A stretch of DNA of 64,000 nt from UBA7330 sp965243485 (GCA_965243485.1 CBDEVP010000001.1:992001-1056000); one strand, 5' to 3'. Counted from the first letter of the stretch, positions 16,895-27,043 are shown. Translations and numbers: made by a program. The notes: generated by a model from the letters alone, not told the origin.

Positions 16895-18753
16895 ACCGAA
16901 GCGCGATCATTCAGATATTTATAGTGTTGGTCAGTCTTACCTTTGGGATAAGATTGCTCTCGATCCAGGTTTTTAATGAAGAGTATAAGGTTGCGGCGGA
17001 AAATAATGTCATCCAGAAAATCATTGACTACCCCTACAGGGGCCTGGTCTATGACACGGACAACAATCTGATTGTGTATAACACCCCGGTATATGACCTC
17101 ATGATCGTACCCAAAGAAGTTGAATTATCAGATAGCACCAGGCTGTGTAAGCTCCTTCAAATCTCGCATGAAAGATTCATGGAGAAATACAATGAAGCAA
17201 AAATGTACTCCCCAATCCTTGCTTCTAAATTTATGGAGCAGATTCCCAATAATTTCTTTGCCAGTATACAGGATCAGCTTGTATCCTTTTCAGGATTTTA
17301 TGTTCTGCCAAGGACAGTGAGGGATTACTCATCTCCAGTGATGGCCAACACCATCGGATATGTAGGTGAGGTAGACAGAAGAATGATCCAAAGAGACACA
17401 ACCAATTATTACAAATCTGGCGATTTCATCGGCATTACCGGTGTGGAAAAGGAATATGAAAACTATCTCCGTGGGAAGCGTGGCACCCGGTATCAAATGG
17501 TCAATGTGCAGGGCGTCGTGAAAGGAGCGTTCAAAAATGGAGAGTACGATACCGTACCAATCCCCGGTGAAAACATTCAACTGACTATCAATATTGAATT
17601 GCAGGAATACGCGGAGAAATTGCTAAAAGGAAAAGTTGGGGGCGTGGTAGCAATAGATCCGGCCACCGGAGAAATCCTCACCATCGCGTCCTACCCTTCT
17701 TATGATCCATCAAACCTGAGTGGCCGTGACCGTGGTAAGAACTTTGTGGAAATCCAGAATGATACCCTGAAACCCCTCTTCAACAGGCCTCTGCAGGCTA
17801 CCTATCCTCCCGGGTCCATGTTCAAGGTGGTTCAGTCACTCATTGCTTTGCAGGAAGGTCAGCTGGGGCATGACGAAAAGATCTATGTCGAAGGTGGTCT
17901 CATAGGTGACCTCGCCCCCTCCGGGATCTATGATGTGAGAAAAGGGATTGAAAAATCTTCCAATAACTTTTTCTTTAAGGTTTTCAAAAGAGTGATTCAG
18001 CAGGGATACGATGAAAGTGCTTTCCTGGACTCAAGAATTGGCCTCGAAAGGTGGCACAATTACGTTGATCAGTTCGGTCTGGGCCGAAAGCTCGGCGTGG
18101 ATATTCCAAATGAATCATCGGGTTTTGTTCCTTCCCTGGATTACTATGACCGGCACTATGGCGAAAACAGGTGGAAATTTTCCAATATTTATTCATTAAG
18201 TATTGGTCAGGGAGAGCTCCTGGTCACACCCATTCAAATGGCCAATCTATGCGCCATTGTGGCAAACAGAGGCTACTACTACACGCCACACATCGTGAAA
18301 AGTATCGGTGGCCATCCTGTGGAAAATCATACCAGAAATGACGTGGATATAGATGAAAGGCACTTTGGACCGGTCATTGAAGGGATGGAGCTCGTAGTTA
18401 ACCAGGGTTCAGGGATCCGGGCAAGAATGCCGGATATCGCTGTTTGTGGAAAAACCAGTACGGTAGAAAATCCGCATGGAGAAGACCACTCCGGTTTCAT
18501 GGGATTTGCTCCGAAAGACAATCCAAGAATTGCAGTGGCCGCTTATGTGGAAAATGCCGGATGGGGTGCCAGGGCGGCGGCCGCCACGGCAAGTCTGATC
18601 ATTGAAAAGTACCTCAATGGAGAAATCAAAAGAACATGGCTGGAAGACTATGTGCTCAAAGGTGATTTTGCTGATAAGAAAGTAGAGAAAAAAGAAGTGA
18701 AAAAGCGGGATACCGTTGAACTAAAGCCTGTTCAGGAAGTGGCAGCCAACTAG
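16891..18753 (+). CDS. mrdA: Penicillin-binding protein 2 (transpeptidase of the elongasome)
   Basis: PBP2 crosslinks peptidoglycan during cell elongation. I start it at ATG 16891 (MNRSAIIQIF), which overlaps the mreD stop; a longer frame reaching back into mreD is only an open extension. The 620-aa protein has one N-terminal TM, the class-B dimerisation domain, and a transpeptidase domain with SMFK at 309-312, a SSN motif (KSSNNFF) around 365 and a KTS motif (GKTSTVENP) near 515. The tail is lysine- and glutamate-rich. rodA begins right after the stop. Confidence 0.96.
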   Translation: MNRSAIIQIFIVLVSLTFGIRLLSIQVFNEEYKVAAENNVIQKIIDYPYRGLVYDTDNNLIVYNTPVYDLMIVPKEVELSDSTRLCKLLQISHERFMEKYNEAKMYSPILASKFMEQIPNNFFASIQDQLVSFSGFYVLPRTVRDYSSPVMANTIGYVGEVDRRMIQRDTTNYYKSGDFIGITGVEKEYENYLRGKRGTRYQMVNVQGVVKGAFKNGEYDTVPIPGENIQLTINIELQEYAEKLLKGKVGGVVAIDPATGEILTIASYPSYDPSNLSGRDRGKNFVEIQNDTLKPLFNRPLQATYPPGSMFKVVQSLIALQEGQLGHDEKIYVEGGLIGDLAPSGIYDVRKGIEKSSNNFFFKVFKRVIQQGYDESAFLDSRIGLERWHNYVDQFGLGRKLGVDIPNESSGFVPSLDYYDRHYGENRWKFSNIYSLSIGQGELLVTPIQMANLCAIVANRGYYYTPHIVKSIGGHPVENHTRNDVDIDERHFGPVIEGMELVVNQGSGIRARMPDIAVCGKTSTVENPHGEDHSGFMGFAPKDNPRIAVAAYVENAGWGARAAAATASLIIEKYLNGEIKRTWLEDYVLKGDFADKKVEKKEVKKRDTVELKPVQEVAAN

Positions 18754-20022
18754 ATGAGAGAAGACCAGCTGATATACCGGATTGACTGGATGACCGTGGT
18801 CATTTATTTTGCGCTTGTAATTGGCGGATGGTTAAGCATTTATGCGGCAGAGTATAATCCCGATGTAAATAACAGCATCTTCAACTTCAATACCAGCGCC
18901 GGCCGGCAATTTGTGTGGATCTGTACCTCTTTCGCCCTGATCACCGTCATTATGCTGCTGGATTTCAGGATCTATGAGACTATTTCCTACTTTGTTTATG
19001 GAGGGGTCATTTTATTATTGATCGCTGTATTGTTGTTCGGAAAGGAGGTAGCCGGTTCAAAATCGTGGTTCGCCATCGGAAGCTTTGAATTCCAGCCTTC
19101 AGAATTTGCAAAATTTGCGGTCTGTCTTGCCATGGCCAGATATCTTGGTAAAAGCACCAGAAAAACGTCGGATCTTCCCATCCAGGTGACTGGTCTGATG
19201 CTTTTCGTAGTACCCATGGTGCTGGTGATGCTTCAGGGTGATGCAGGAACAGCCATTGTTTTTACAGCCCTGGTTATTGTGCTCTTCAAGGAGGGGATGC
19301 ATCCTATCTTTCTGATCGGGGCCATTGGGATCGCTTTCTTGTTCATCATGACCTTACTTATAAATCAGCTGGCACTGATCATTGGCATTACCATCGTGAC
19401 CATCCTGATCGTCGGTCTAGTCGGTCGTTCTCTGAATAAGATTGTGGTCACGCTCATCACCGGCTTTGTAGCAGTAGCATTCGTATTCAGCGTTGATTTT
19501 ATTTTGACTGAAGTGCTAAAACCGCATCAACAGAAACGAGTGATGTCGCTGGTAAACCCTAATGCCGATCCTTTGGGTATTGGCTGGAATGTAACTCAAT
19601 CAAAAATAGCCATTGGTTCCGGGGGATGGATCGGGAAAGGATACCTTGAAGGCACGCAAACAAAATTTGATTTTGTGCCAAAACAAACAACTGATTTTAT
19701 TTTTTCTACCATCGGTGAAGAGCAGGGATGGATAGGAAGCATTTTGCTACTGGCGGCATTTACTGCTTTGCTGGTCAGACTGATCTCACTGGCAAACCGG
19801 CAAAAGTCGCCCTTTGCCAGGATCTACGGGTTTGGTGTCGTTTCTATCCTTTTTATACATTATGCTCTCAATATTGCCATGACCATCGGGCTTTTTCCGG
19901 TAATTGGTATACCCCTGCCTTTTTTTAGTTATGGAGGCTCGAGCCTTTGGGGATTTACCATTCTGCTTTTTGTCTTTCTTAAGCTAGACGCCAACAGGAT
20001 GCAGGTACTTCAGAGGATGTAG
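18754..20022 (+). CDS. rodA: Rod shape-determining protein RodA (SEDS glycosyltransferase)
   Basis: RodA polymerises lipid II into glycan strands with PBP2. The 422-aa polytopic protein has the SEDS signatures FQPSEFAKFA, QGDAGTA, FVPKQTTDFIFS and the C-terminal GIPLPFFSYGGSS motif. The Asp of QGDAGTA/KQTTDF regions and ten hydrophobic segments fit the family. It is last in the mre operon and is convergent with the next gene, six bases away. Confidence 0.96.
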   Translation: MREDQLIYRIDWMTVVIYFALVIGGWLSIYAAEYNPDVNNSIFNFNTSAGRQFVWICTSFALITVIMLLDFRIYETISYFVYGGVILLLIAVLLFGKEVAGSKSWFAIGSFEFQPSEFAKFAVCLAMARYLGKSTRKTSDLPIQVTGLMLFVVPMVLVMLQGDAGTAIVFTALVIVLFKEGMHPIFLIGAIGIAFLFIMTLLINQLALIIGITIVTILIVGLVGRSLNKIVVTLITGFVAVAFVFSVDFILTEVLKPHQQKRVMSLVNPNADPLGIGWNVTQSKIAIGSGGWIGKGYLEGTQTKFDFVPKQTTDFIFSTIGEEQGWIGSILLLAAFTALLVRLISLANRQKSPFARIYGFGVVSILFIHYALNIAMTIGLFPVIGIPLPFFSYGGSSLWGFTILLFVFLKLDANRMQVLQRM

Positions 20023-20028
20023 CGATAC

Positions 20029-21192
20029 TTATCTGAATCTCCTGAAAACTACTTTGAGCAATTCCTTTACCTCCATACCATTCATGTTCCAGGAATACTC
20101 CCCGGCATAGTTGGAGACCAGCATTTCAACCGTCTCATCGAAAGAATTACAGCTTTCAATTTTTTCTACAGCCTCCAGGAAAGTTTCCTTATCCCCACCG
20201 AATAGCTCAGAAGTAAACATATACTCCTGATTCACAGAAACAGCTTCCAGGATCGACGAGATTTTCTTTTGCTGGTGCTTTGCCGCAACGGATATCTGAT
20301 CCTCCTTGTACTGATCATGCAGTGTCTCCTGGCTTTTTGCGTACTTTTGATTTACAGAATCATCAGGGTCAGTGGATTCCTCCTCATCCGGTTCCTCCTG
20401 AATGATGGTATGGCTGTCATCGGTTTCTTCATCCTTTGCCTCAACCTCCGGCTGTTCCTCCGGAAGATCTTCTGTTTCTTCAGTATCCTCTTCCTGATCA
20501 GGGACCATGTCTGCGGGCGCCTCCTCCAGATCTGCCTCAGCTTCAGTATCTTCAGCCTCCAGTTCGTTCGCATCGGCCTTAAGTTCCTCCTCAAAGAGCG
20601 CTTCTTCAGAAATCGAAGACACCTGGCTCAATAATTCCAACTCTTTACCAATGGTGGAAGTGGTCGATTTCTGATCCATTAACCGGGTCCATTCGTCCAT
20701 GAATTCGCTGATCTTAGCCTCTTCCTTTTCTTTCAATAAGTATGTGAGGTCCTCCTGATAGATCCTGAAATATTTTGCAAGCGTCTTGATGCCTGCGACC
20801 TGCCTGATACCACGCTCCTCTACTTCATCATTCAGCACCTGACCAGGAAATACCAGCCAGTGCACAGTAAGTGTAACCGCCTCGGATATCAAAGGCTTCA
20901 AATCATCTTTGTTCACCTCAATGTGCTGCGAAAGCACGTTCATGAAAGTATTCAACGCTTGCCTAACCTCTTCGTGCTGGTAATCAAAATAGGGGCTTTC
21001 CAGCTTTTTGATCTCATTTTGCCATTGACCATAAAGCAGTTTAAGGATAAAAAAATTTACCTGTTTTGAGGGAGTAAGCGTGAGGATTCCCTTACCGGTG
21101 ACGTTTTCTTCATCTGCAATATTTGAAACAACCGCATTTGCGAAATTCTCTGAATAATCAAGTAAAAACCGGGCATCTATTCTTTTTTCCAT
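20029..21192 (-). CDS. Unknown acidic protein (Bacteroidota hypothetical)
   Basis: I do not recognise a family. The predicted product is 387 aa from ATG 21192 (MEKRIDARF); a TTG start 33 bases upstream is possible. The N-terminal 190 residues look globular and helical. The middle (about residues 205-310) is an extremely acidic stretch rich in Glu, Asp and Pro, such as EEDTEETEDLPEEQPE, probably disordered. A C-terminal domain of about 75 residues (EYMFTSELFGGDKETFLEAV through KELLKVVFRRFR) looks folded. There is no signal peptide or TM. It is convergent with rodA and divergent from tdk. Confidence 0.72.
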   Translation of the reverse strand: MEKRIDARFLLDYSENFANAVVSNIADEENVTGKGILTLTPSKQVNFFILKLLYGQWQNEIKKLESPYFDYQHEEVRQALNTFMNVLSQHIEVNKDDLKPLISEAVTLTVHWLVFPGQVLNDEVEERGIRQVAGIKTLAKYFRIYQEDLTYLLKEKEEAKISEFMDEWTRLMDQKSTTSTIGKELELLSQVSSISEEALFEEELKADANELEAEDTEAEADLEEAPADMVPDQEEDTEETEDLPEEQPEVEAKDEETDDSHTIIQEEPDEEESTDPDDSVNQKYAKSQETLHDQYKEDQISVAAKHQQKKISSILEAVSVNQEYMFTSELFGGDKETFLEAVEKIESCNSFDETVEMLVSNYAGEYSWNMNGMEVKELLKVVFRRFR

Positions 21193-21322
21193 CTTGGAAG
21201 TGAGTGTTTGAGCAGGAACATTCAATCAAAGTAAAGCTATTTATTGTGGTTCTAAAACGAAAGATCAATTGATTATTTTGCGTTATTCAAAAGGATTGGC
21301 TGTGAAGTAAGGCCGATCAACT

Positions 21323-21330
21323 TAAATTTG
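21323..21330 (+). promoter_or_regulatory. Putative -7 promoter box for tdk
   Basis: TAAATTTG matches TAnnTTTG and lies 18 bases before the tdk ATG. Only a distant TTG is present upstream, so the -33 element is not assigned. Confidence 0.45.
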
Positions 21331-21348
21331 ATCCATTAGCTGATTACC

Positions 21349-21936
21349 ATGTTCGTCGAACCACAAATTGTCAACAGGAAACCCAACAACACAGGATGGA
21401 TCGAAGTGATCTGCGGCTGTATGTTTTCCGGCAAGACCGAAGAACTGATCAGAAGGATAAACAGAGCACTCATCGCCCACCAAAAAGTGGAGATCTTCAA
21501 GCCCCAAATTGAAAAAAGATATCACAAGACCAAGGTGATCTCACACAATGAAAGAGAAGTAACTTCAACACCTGTTGGATTTGCGAATGACATTTTGCTG
21601 CATGCGCACAAATGTGATGTAGTTGGTGTCGATGAAGCACAGTTTTTTGACGACACTATCATTGAGGTGGTCAATAAACTTACCTGGCAGGGAAAGCGTG
21701 TAATTATCGCCGGACTGGACATGGATTTCAAAGGTCGACCTTTCCACCCCATGGATCAGCTCATGGCCATGGCAGACTTCGTCACGAAAGTTCATGCCAT
21801 TTGTATGGATTGCGGAGGGATTGCCACATTCTCTCACAGGAGAACCAAGTCTAAGAAAACAGTTGTACTGGGTGAGAATGACATTTATGAAGCACTTTGC
21901 AGATCATGTTTTTATGCAAAAAACAGGACTAAGTAG
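21349..21936 (+). CDS. tdk: Thymidine kinase (type II)
   Basis: It phosphorylates thymidine with ATP in pyrimidine salvage. The 195-aa protein has the P-loop GCMFSGKT at residues 23-30, the VGVDEAQFFD Walker-B segment, the lasso region with MDFKGRPF, and zinc-binding cysteines (CMDCGG and CRSCF near the C terminus). Length is typical of the TK1-like bacterial enzymes. The end overlaps the signal peptide coding region of porZ by about 23 bases. Confidence 0.96.
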   Translation: MFVEPQIVNRKPNNTGWIEVICGCMFSGKTEELIRRINRALIAHQKVEIFKPQIEKRYHKTKVISHNEREVTSTPVGFANDILLHAHKCDVVGVDEAQFFDDTIIEVVNKLTWQGKRVIIAGLDMDFKGRPFHPMDQLMAMADFVTKVHAICMDCGGIATFSHRRTKSKKTVVLGENDIYEALCRSCFYAKNRTK

Positions 21937-24085
21937 TTTTCTCTTCCTTCTGATCCATTTTGCTTTCGCTCAGGATATCCCTTTGGAAACCTGGCGAACA
22001 CACTTTAGCTATCGCCAGGTCAATCACATGGTCCAGGCTTCAGATAGGATTTTTTGTGCGGTGGATAATGCTTTGTTTTACTACGATCTCAATGATAACA
22101 GTATCCGGAAACTCACGAAGCTAAACGGACTCTCCGATGTAGACATTACTGCGCTTGCATACAGTGAGGAACAGGATTTGCTCGTCATAGGCTATTATTC
22201 AGGTGGTGTGGACCTGATTACAACCGACGACATAATATCGGTAGATGATTTCCGAAATACCAACCTCGTAGAAGATAAAACCATCAGGGATATCCAATTC
22301 TGGAATGAGGATATACTGGTGGCCACATCCCTGGGAATCATTGTCATTTCCAATCGGAACTATGAGATTACCGAAAATTTCCGGTCCATCGGATTAAATG
22401 GTACAGATGTTTCGGTCAACCACTTATTTGTCAAAGGCGATTCACTTTTTGCCATTACGAATCAGGGTATCCAGGTAGGAAATCTCGATGATAATCTGCT
22501 CGACTTCAATAACTGGTATTTCTTTTCAGAGACACAAAGCCAGATAAATAAACACTTGGGTACCTACAATGATCAACTATTCAGCATCAAAAATGATACT
22601 GTTTTACTATCATTAACCAATGGTCAATGGGAAGAAATGGGTATCATTTTTACTGATCCGGTAGTCTCATTAAAAGCGTCCTCTGAATTATTGATTGCCA
22701 CTGCTAATGCGATCTATGCATCTGATGGTTCTCTGGCTGAAACAGCGGCAGATCCCAGAGGACAACCAATCAATGATTTTGTTTTTAATGGACAATTTTG
22801 GCTTGGGACAGAGACGGGACTCATACCGCCGTTTCAGACGATTGAAGAGATCGTGCCTGATGGTCCAATGTCAGATCAATCGACCAATATTGTTTTTGAA
22901 AATGGTAAGATCTACCTCTTTTACGGACCTTCCCCTGAAAATTTCACCGGAGGTACTGATCTGTTGGGTTATGATACTTTTGACGGTGAGCACTACCATT
23001 ACCAGCTAATCGACGGATTCTACAATCTATCGGACGTCGCTCACTATAGTGGAAAAACCTATTTTTCCTCCGTTGGATCCGGCATCTTTATTGAAGAGGA
23101 TGATCAGATTCTTGATCACACCAACAGCTCCCTCAGCAACAGCAAAAATGCTATAGGGCCGATCATTACGGATCTGGAGGTGGTGACTGATAAGTTGTGG
23201 ATGTCCTCCTACGACAATGAGAATCCGATTGTCAGCATAGATGACGGTGGTTTAATTGAGAATTACTCCGAATCGCTGCCTGGCACAGATTCACCCTTAG
23301 CGCTCAGGTCCTCTGAGAACGGCTTGCTTTTTATTAAAAACTCTTTGTCAGCAGGTGGAGGGGTTATTGCATTTGATCCTGATGGAACAGGCCTGCGCTT
23401 ATCCACATCCAATGGCTTGCCATCCAATGAAGTGAATTCAGTGGTTGTAGACCTCGAAGATGTATGCTGGATCGGCACGAGTGAGGGACTGATCACTTAT
23501 CCCGATGCTTCTTTTCTATTGGAATTTACACAGGCTGTGCAACCAGCCTTTGATAATACGTTACTTTTTGAAGACGACGAGATCACAGCGCTCGCCTATG
23601 ATGGGGGCAACAGGATCTGGATAAGTACCTCCTCCGGTTTATGGGTGATCAATGCTTCGCTCACTGAGATAGACCACCATTTCACTACAGAAAACAGCCC
23701 CCTGCCATCCAATAATATTAATAAGATGGCCTATGATGACCGGAGCGGCGAAATGTATATTCAAACCGAAAAAGGGTTAGTCTCATTCAGGAGCAGCTCC
23801 TCTGCAGAAAAAGACAATTACGATGAGGTCTCGATCTTCCCCAATCCTGTCCGGCCGGGGTATTCGGGACTCGTAGGCATTACAGGGCTCAGATACGATA
23901 CTTTTGTAAAAATCACTAATATCAATGGAAAGCTGGTGAGGGAGCTCGAAACAAATGGGGGAACAGCCTCCTGGGATCTGCTGGATTACAACCAGCAAAA
24001 GGTAAGTTCAGGTGTATATGTTGTTTTTACATCAACTACCGATGGAGAAGAGAGATTTATCGGGAAAATAGCAGTCATAAACTGA
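21914..24085 (+). CDS. porZ: Type IX secretion system component PorZ (beta-propeller protein)
   Basis: PorZ is part of the cell-surface attachment complex of the T9SS, which processes and anchors secreted cargo. Starting at ATG 21914 gives a clear signal peptide (MQKTGLSSFLFLLIHFAFAQ). The 723-aa mature protein has two-component-regulator-like propeller repeats (e.g. NGLSDVDITALAY, SNGLPSNEVNSVVVD, WIGTSEGLI). A C-terminal T9SS type A sorting-like domain follows (VSIFPNPVRPG to FIGKIAVIN). It lies before recO with a one-base overlap (TGATG), an arrangement I associate with porZ in Bacteroidota. Longer upstream frames into tdk are rejected because they lose the signal peptide. Confidence 0.88.
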   Translation: MQKTGLSSFLFLLIHFAFAQDIPLETWRTHFSYRQVNHMVQASDRIFCAVDNALFYYDLNDNSIRKLTKLNGLSDVDITALAYSEEQDLLVIGYYSGGVDLITTDDIISVDDFRNTNLVEDKTIRDIQFWNEDILVATSLGIIVISNRNYEITENFRSIGLNGTDVSVNHLFVKGDSLFAITNQGIQVGNLDDNLLDFNNWYFFSETQSQINKHLGTYNDQLFSIKNDTVLLSLTNGQWEEMGIIFTDPVVSLKASSELLIATANAIYASDGSLAETAADPRGQPINDFVFNGQFWLGTETGLIPPFQTIEEIVPDGPMSDQSTNIVFENGKIYLFYGPSPENFTGGTDLLGYDTFDGEHYHYQLIDGFYNLSDVAHYSGKTYFSSVGSGIFIEEDDQILDHTNSSLSNSKNAIGPIITDLEVVTDKLWMSSYDNENPIVSIDDGGLIENYSESLPGTDSPLALRSSENGLLFIKNSLSAGGGVIAFDPDGTGLRLSTSNGLPSNEVNSVVVDLEDVCWIGTSEGLITYPDASFLLEFTQAVQPAFDNTLLFEDDEITALAYDGGNRIWISTSSGLWVINASLTEIDHHFTTENSPLPSNNINKMAYDDRSGEMYIQTEKGLVSFRSSSSAEKDNYDEVSIFPNPVRPGYSGLVGITGLRYDTFVKITNINGKLVRELETNGGTASWDLLDYNQQKVSSGVYVVFTSTTDGEERFIGKIAVIN

Positions 24086-24765
24086 TGATCCGGAAAACAA
24101 GAGGCATAGTCATCCATTATATCAAGTACCAGGATACCTCCATCATCGTAAAGATCTTTACTGAGGATTTTGGCCTTGTCCCCTTTATTGTAAACGGTAT
24201 CAGAAGCAGCAAATCCAAACGCAGCATGGGCTATTTTCAGCCATTTTCTCTCCTTGAGCTGGTTGCTTATGTGAAAAGCGGAAGAGACATTCAAAGATTG
24301 TCGGAATACAAATATCTCAGAATGACGCCTTCCATCACCAGCGACATAAAAAAATCATCTATTGTACTTTTTCTGTCGGAGATTCTGGGAAAAGTCTTAC
24401 ATCATGAAAAGGGCCATCAGCACGAACTTTTCGAATTCCTTTTCCAAATGGTGCTCCTTTTTGACAACATTCATGAAGGCATTGAAAATTTTCATCTCTA
24501 TTTTCTCATTCATCTATCACCACACCTCGGCATCGGAATTTCTGACAGTGATGGTCTCCTGGAATCCATGGAGGTGGCCTTTACAGATCGTGGCACAATG
24601 AACCTGATCTCCCGGCTACTTCATGCCGATACGGATCTTGCCATCCATTCTTCCGGGAATCACCGGCTTAAGGCACTTGAGTTGCTCATCCAATACTACG
24701 AACATCACGGGATCTCTATGGGCGAGATAAAATCTCTGAAAGTGCTACACCAGGTATTCAGCTAA
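24085..24765 (+). CDS. recO: DNA repair protein RecO
   Basis: RecO anneals ssDNA and loads RecA with RecR/RecF. The 226-aa product begins with the N-terminal OB-fold (RGIVIHYIKYQDTSIIVKIFTEDFGL) and has a helical C-terminal half. The four-Cys zinc finger of many RecO proteins is not visible. It overlaps porZ by one base. The 133-bp gap that follows shows no recognisable signal. Confidence 0.9.
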   Translation: MIRKTRGIVIHYIKYQDTSIIVKIFTEDFGLVPFIVNGIRSSKSKRSMGYFQPFSLLELVAYVKSGRDIQRLSEYKYLRMTPSITSDIKKSSIVLFLSEILGKVLHHEKGHQHELFEFLFQMVLLFDNIHEGIENFHLYFLIHLSPHLGIGISDSDGLLESMEVAFTDRGTMNLISRLLHADTDLAIHSSGNHRLKALELLIQYYEHHGISMGEIKSLKVLHQVFS

Positions 24766-24898
24766 TGCCTGACGGTACAAAAAATCAGGAGAATGGCTGA
24801 GTGATGGTCAGCTGTTTATGCAATATTTTATTGAAGCTTATTTCTGCAACCCTAAAAGTAATTTGTGATTTGATTTATTTTTGATCCAAACCAAGCAA

Positions 24899-25861
24899 AT
24901 GAGCAAACATTTATATTCCCAGATCCCATCACTCGACCTGCTAGACTTCACTCATGGCGATCCAAAAAAGAAAAGAGCATTCGTTGAAGCCCTGGGTCAG
25001 GCCTATGAAAACATCGGCTTCGTTGCTATCAGGAACCACGGACTTTCCCAGGAACTTACAGATGCATTGTATGATTCAGTGAAGCGGTTTTTCAACCTGG
25101 AAGACGAAATCAAACAAAAATATGAAAGGCCGGAATTATTTGGTCAGAGAGGGTATATCAGTAAGGGGAGAGAAAAAGCAAAAGACCGGAATACCGGCGA
25201 TCTGAAGGAGTTTTTCCATGTGGGTCAGCCCGCAGAAAACAAACCAGATGATTACCCTGAAAATATCTGGCCTGAAGAAGTGCCGGAGTTTAAAGACCTT
25301 ACGATCAAAGCCTTTGAGATACTGGAGCAGGCAGGCATCCAAATGCTCCGAGCCATTGCGATATTTCTGCAACTGGAAGAAAATTATTTCGATCATAAAG
25401 TGAATAAAGGGAACAGCATCCTGCGACAGATCCACTATTTCCCTATAGAAAATCCGGAGATGATTCCGGTAGATGCCGTGAGAGCAGCAGAGCACGGTGA
25501 TATTAACCTAATCACATTACTGATGGGAGCAAGTGCGGACGGCTTGCAGGTCCTGAGACGCGATGGTCAGTGGATACCCATCACCGCCCTTCCGGATCAA
25601 ATTGTAGTCAATGTGGGAGACATGCTTTCACGACTGACCAACAACAAGCTCAAGTCCACCATCCACCGCGTAGTGAATCCACCCCGGGAATTGATGAAAA
25701 CTTCGAGATTTTCCATTCCTTTTTTCATGCATCCGATCTCGGAGATGGATCTTTCCTGCCTGGAAAATTGCATCGATGAACAAAATCCTAAACAATACCC
25801 CGATATAACTGCTGGCGAATTTCTTAACTTACGGTTAAGAGAAATTGGGCTAAAGGCATAA
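24899..25861 (+). CDS. Isopenicillin N synthase-like 2-oxoglutarate/Fe(II) dioxygenase
   Basis: The 320-aa protein (ATG 24899; a TTG 18 bases upstream is less likely) has the DIOX_N region with FVAIRNHGL and a 2OG-Fe(II) core. Metal ligands are H199-x-D201 (AEHGDINLITLL) and His255 (STIHRVV), with the 2-oxoglutarate-binding Arg270-x-Ser272. These define a functional non-heme iron oxygenase. The substrate is unknown; the beta-lactam name reflects the family only. It abuts the chromate transporter with no gap. Confidence 0.9.
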   Translation: MSKHLYSQIPSLDLLDFTHGDPKKKRAFVEALGQAYENIGFVAIRNHGLSQELTDALYDSVKRFFNLEDEIKQKYERPELFGQRGYISKGREKAKDRNTGDLKEFFHVGQPAENKPDDYPENIWPEEVPEFKDLTIKAFEILEQAGIQMLRAIAIFLQLEENYFDHKVNKGNSILRQIHYFPIENPEMIPVDAVRAAEHGDINLITLLMGASADGLQVLRRDGQWIPITALPDQIVVNVGDMLSRLTNNKLKSTIHRVVNPPRELMKTSRFSIPFFMHPISEMDLSCLENCIDEQNPKQYPDITAGEFLNLRLREIGLKA

Positions 25862-27043
25862 ATGACTTTTAGGACCGTACGATATTTTATTTTCCTAAGA
25901 GATGTACTCATCCTGTCAGTGACCTCTTTTGGCGGTCCACAGGCTCATTTGGCGATGTTTCTGGACATGATGGTAAAGAAACGCGGATACCTGAGTGAAC
26001 AGGACCTGATCGAATTATATGCACTTTGTCAGGTATTGCCCGGACCGACCTCCACACAGACTATCACCGCCCTGGGTTTCAAGATCGGAGGGCCGGGACT
26101 GGCTTATCTTACCCTGCTTGCCTGGATGCTCCCTGCGGTTACCATCATGATCACACTGGGAATATTCATGACGTACTTCCAGGAAATGAATATCTCACTC
26201 GATTTTCTCAAATTCATTCAACCCATCGCAGTGGGCATTGTCGCCTATTCCTCTTACCGGATCAGCAGTAGTGTGGTGTCTACAAAGACGGGGTTCTTCC
26301 TGATGTTTATCTCCGCTTTTGTAGCTTATATCTTCAGATCGCCATGGACCTTCCCGATCATCCTGCTTTTTGGTGGTTTTGTCACTGCCTTTAAGTTCAA
26401 GCAGCAGCCGATAGAAGAAAAACACAGGATCAAGATCAACTGGTCCAATTTCATCCTGTGGATCTCTGTATTGATCTTTGCTGCCATCCTGGGAGGGATC
26501 ACCAAATACCTTCCGATCAGGCTCTTTGAAAATTTCTACCGGAACGGATCCCTGATCTTTGGCGGAGGCCAGGTGCTTGTACCCCTACTATACACAGAGT
26601 TCGTAGAATTTAAGAGATACCTGACCTCAGAGGAGTTCTTATCCGGGTATGGCTTTGTACAGGCACTTCCTGGTCCGGTGTTCTCATTCAGTGCCTATGT
26701 AGGAACCCTCAGCATGCGGGATTATGATTTGTGGGAACAAATCCTTGGGGGTGTGATGGCTACTGCCGGCATCTTCCTGCCGGGAACATTCTTTATATTT
26801 TTTGTGAGCCGCTTTTGGGAAGAACTTAAAAAATACCGTGTGGTCAAAGCCTCTCTGGAGGGGATCAACGCTGTAAGCTCTGGCCTGGTGATCGCTGCCA
26901 CCTTCCTGTTGCTGGAACCCATCTCGCAAACTACGCTGAATTATTCAATCATCATCACCACGATCTGCCTGATGTTCTTCACAAAAATCCCGACCCCTTT
27001 TATTGTGATCATTGGCCTGATCACCGGGATCATCTTTAAATAA
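25862..27043 (+). CDS. chrA: Chromate transporter (ChrA/CHR family, two-domain form)
   Basis: The 393-aa polytopic membrane protein has two homologous CHR halves. The N-terminal half carries SVTSFGGPQAHLAMF and LCQVLPGPTSTQ; the second half carries a FGGGQVLVPLL loop and GFVQALPGPVFSFSAYVG. This duplicated arrangement is the long-chain CHR type, which exports chromate, although many homologues have unknown natural substrates. Its ATG follows the previous stop directly, so the two genes form one transcription unit. It is convergent with ompH. Confidence 0.9.
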   Translation: MTFRTVRYFIFLRDVLILSVTSFGGPQAHLAMFLDMMVKKRGYLSEQDLIELYALCQVLPGPTSTQTITALGFKIGGPGLAYLTLLAWMLPAVTIMITLGIFMTYFQEMNISLDFLKFIQPIAVGIVAYSSYRISSSVVSTKTGFFLMFISAFVAYIFRSPWTFPIILLFGGFVTAFKFKQQPIEEKHRIKINWSNFILWISVLIFAAILGGITKYLPIRLFENFYRNGSLIFGGGQVLVPLLYTEFVEFKRYLTSEEFLSGYGFVQALPGPVFSFSAYVGTLSMRDYDLWEQILGGVMATAGIFLPGTFFIFFVSRFWEELKKYRVVKASLEGINAVSSGLVIAATFLLLEPISQTTLNYSIIITTICLMFFTKIPTPFIVIIGLITGIIFK

